DNA of 6,209 bases, taken from an uncultured Candidatus Saccharibacteria bacterium. GTDB lineage: Bacteria; Patescibacteriota; Saccharimonadia; Saccharimonadales; Saccharimonadaceae. Within the stretch, counting starts at the first letter, position 1. Each line of letters opens with the position of its first letter. Shown here one piece after another: positions 5,457 to 6,209 of the stretch. Below the pieces are notes generated by a model. The model did no database searches and was not told the origin of the DNA. It worked only from the letters and a program-made list of their open reading frames with translations. The position numbers were made by a program, and so were the translations under genes. The stretch covers positions 1 to 6,209 of the forward strand of contig CARBES010000040.1 of NCBI GenBank assembly GCA_948944455.1, in the 5' to 3' direction.

Positions 5457-5485
5457 ATTATACGCCTATGTTTTATTTTCCGCAA
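5457..5485 (-). promoter_or_regulatory. Sigma70-type promoter of the gene at 4177-5403
   Basis: On the minus strand, TTGCGG (5480-5485), a 17-bp spacer and a perfect TATAAT (5457-5462) are followed by a roughly 45-base leader containing GGGAGG just before the ATG at 5403. It is the best-formed promoter in the window and, unlike the others, gives a leadered mRNA. Confidence 0.8.
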
Positions 5486-5714
5486 GCAAAACGTCCAAAA
5501 AAAATAAAGGCACAGCCATGCTAAAAACGCATTTTCTTTTTTGTATATAAATATTGTTCAAAAAAATTGGCAAAATTTGTTCAATTTATATAATAAATAA
5601 AGTTTTTATTCAAAATCCTCAAGATAAGACACGCCTTTTTGATAAAAATGTCATTTGGGGAGAATATATTTGTATATAATCATTCCAAAACTTGTCAAGA
5701 GAAAGAAAGTTCTG
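5486..5714. other. AT-rich non-coding stretch with opposing promoter-like motifs
   Basis: I see no gene here. On the plus strand TTGGCA-16-TATAAT (5567-5572, 5589-5594) and a second TATAAT (5675-5680) point towards repeat copy 2. On the minus strand TTGACA-16-TATACA (5693-5698, 5671-5676) points towards the gene at 5403 and would give a leader of about 260 bases. TTGTTCAA occurs twice (5554-5561, 5578-5585), 24 bp apart. In so AT-rich a stretch, some of these matches are expected by chance. Confidence 0.35.
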
Positions 5715-5749
5715 GCGAGTTGCCCGTCCCCAAGGCACGGACAACTCGC
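5715..5749. repeat. Hairpin at the outer edge of repeat copy 2
   Basis: GCGAGTTG (5715-5722) pairs with CAACTCGC (5742-5749), then after a C/A mismatch CCGT (5724-5727) pairs with ACGG (5737-5740), leaving a 9-nt loop CCCCAAGGC. Repeat identity with copy 1 begins at 5727, the last base of the left arm, so copy 1 keeps only the loop and right arm. There is no T tract directly after the stem, so a terminator role is unclear. Confidence 0.7.
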
Positions 5750-5974
5750 ACGACTCCAGCTCAACCTATACTCCCCCAACCGGCGCCAAAATGTCTAGAT
5801 CATAATTACGACGTGCATCATTCCCTGCACTATTTACGACACCAAAAAGTCAGGTAGCATTTCTGCTACCTGATCTTTCCGTTAAAGCTAAGTATTTCTA
5901 TTCGCCATCTAACGACTCTAGCTTAACCTTCTTCATCCTCCCTTGATTACTCTATGGCTAGACAACGGAGGGAG
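5727..5974. repeat. 248-bp perfect direct repeat, copy 2
   Basis: Identical to 1530-1777. Here the sequence is in its likely original setting: on the minus strand it starts within the last coding codons of the surface gene, covers its stop (5947-5949), a terminator, and about 115 further bases to the loop of the hairpin at 5715-5749. The downstream sequence after the stop (CAAGGGAGGATGAAGA) is partly matched after cassette B (TAAGGGATGATGGGGA), so homology between cassettes continues past the stop codon. Confidence 0.95.
5844..5873 (-). terminator. Intrinsic terminator of the right-edge surface gene
   Basis: The same perfect 10-bp stem, GAAA loop and CTTTTT tail as in repeat copy 1, lying about 75 bases beyond the surface-gene stop. 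This is its natural position relative to a surface-protein gene. Confidence 0.9.
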
Positions 5975-6209
5975 AAGCCGTAACCACGTGGATTAAAATT
6001 CGCTGGGTGTGCGAGGCCAGAGCTGAATGTAAAATAAAACGCATTATATTCAACGTTAGAACTAGTCTTTGCCCAATGCGGTCCATGTATGCCCGAGATC
6101 GATAAATATTGCAATTTAATACCATCTCCGCTGCTGATTACGTTATAAATTGCCCCGCTGCGGACGAAGAAAAGAGGATTAAGTGCAATGTTGAACTGAC
6201 CCTTAGTGA
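5947..6209 (-). CDS. Fib_succ_major-type surface protein, C-terminal 86 codons (5' end outside window)
   Basis: On the minus strand the frame is open from the window edge, reading TKGQFNIALNPLFFVRSG..., to YGFSLRCLAIE and TAA (5947-5949). It continues upstream of FVRSG, unlike cassettes A and B, so it may be a full gene and the expressed locus; the promoter and N-terminus are not visible. The C-terminal pattern (FVRSG, HWAKTSS in the YWSST position, YFTFSSG, GYGFSLRC) fits the Fib_succ_major domain, found in exported or surface proteins and thought to have a C-type-lectin/FGE-like fold. The start of the variable part coincides with the 14-bp anchor (6155-6168) shared with both cassettes. Its last codons, stop and downstream terminator form repeat copy 2. 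The family name comes from memory of the motif pattern, not a search, so the assignment is moderate. Confidence 0.75.
   Translation of the reverse strand, partial: TKGQFNIALNPLFFVRSGAIYNVISSGDGIKLQYLSISGIHGPHWAKTSSNVEYNAFYFTFSSGLAHPANFNPRGYGFSLRCLAIE
6155..6169 (-). repeat. 5' anchor in the right-edge surface gene
   Basis: On the minus strand this reads CTTCGTCCGCAGCGG, identical over 15 bases to the anchor of cassette A (467-481) and over 14 to that of cassette B (492-505). It is direct relative to A and inverted relative to B. It marks the boundary after which the three coding sequences diverge, and before which they share nothing. Confidence 0.85.

Noticed and set aside
5639..5857. Plus-strand frame of 72 codons into repeat copy 2
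   Set aside because: It crosses a hairpin, the repeat boundary and most of the terminator region; the same bases in copy 1 have no matching start.
1..6209. CRISPR array
   Set aside because: There are no regularly spaced short direct repeats; the repeats found are long, few and differently oriented.

Overview
The window looks like a chromosomal segment of a Patescibacteria/CPR bacterium, most likely Saccharibacteria (TM7). This is an inference from four things: compact genes read from leaderless-type promoters, membrane-anchored hypothetical proteins with low-complexity N-termini, a Fib_succ_major-type (TIGR02145/PF09603) surface-protein family that I recall as common in that group, and standard-code genes ending in TAA or TAG. 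No marker gene here proves the lineage.

Left part (1-881): the 3' part of tRNA-Glu(TTC), a complete tRNA-Lys(TTT), and short terminator hairpins. Then come two 5'-truncated, promoterless coding fragments of one surface-protein family, placed head to head (cassette A on minus, 265-480; cassette B on plus, 492-677). A 139-bp element closed by a 23-bp imperfect inverted repeat follows (722-860).

Middle (882-5403): a small bitopic membrane protein (minus), the first copy of a 248-bp perfect direct repeat, a cation diffusion facilitator of Mn-exporter type (minus), a 125-bp inverted-repeat element, a class I SAM methyltransferase (plus), tRNA-Arg(TCT), two terminators, and a large low-complexity single-pass membrane protein (minus).

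Right part (5404-6209): an AT-rich promoter region, the second copy of the 248-bp repeat, and the C-terminal 86 codons of a longer, intact member of the surface-protein family (minus; 5' end outside the window).

The main observation is that cassettes A and B and the right-edge gene share a 14-bp exact 5' anchor (TTCGTCCGCAGCGG, coding FVRSG) and a 20-25-bp near-exact 3' anchor (coding the RCLAI tail and stop). Everything between the anchors differs. A and B have no homology upstream of the 5' anchor and no start signal. This is the layout expected of silent donor cassettes feeding an expressed surface gene by gene conversion or site-specific recombination. An inversion between the B anchor and the right-edge anchor would fuse the B C-terminus to the right-edge N-terminus in frame. 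The 248-bp repeats carry the same 3' anchor plus the gene's own terminator, so this 3' end has also been copied to a site just behind the CDF gene. No recombinase or reverse transcriptase lies in the window. The genes between (transporter, methyltransferase, tRNA, membrane proteins) show no obvious functional link to the cassettes.
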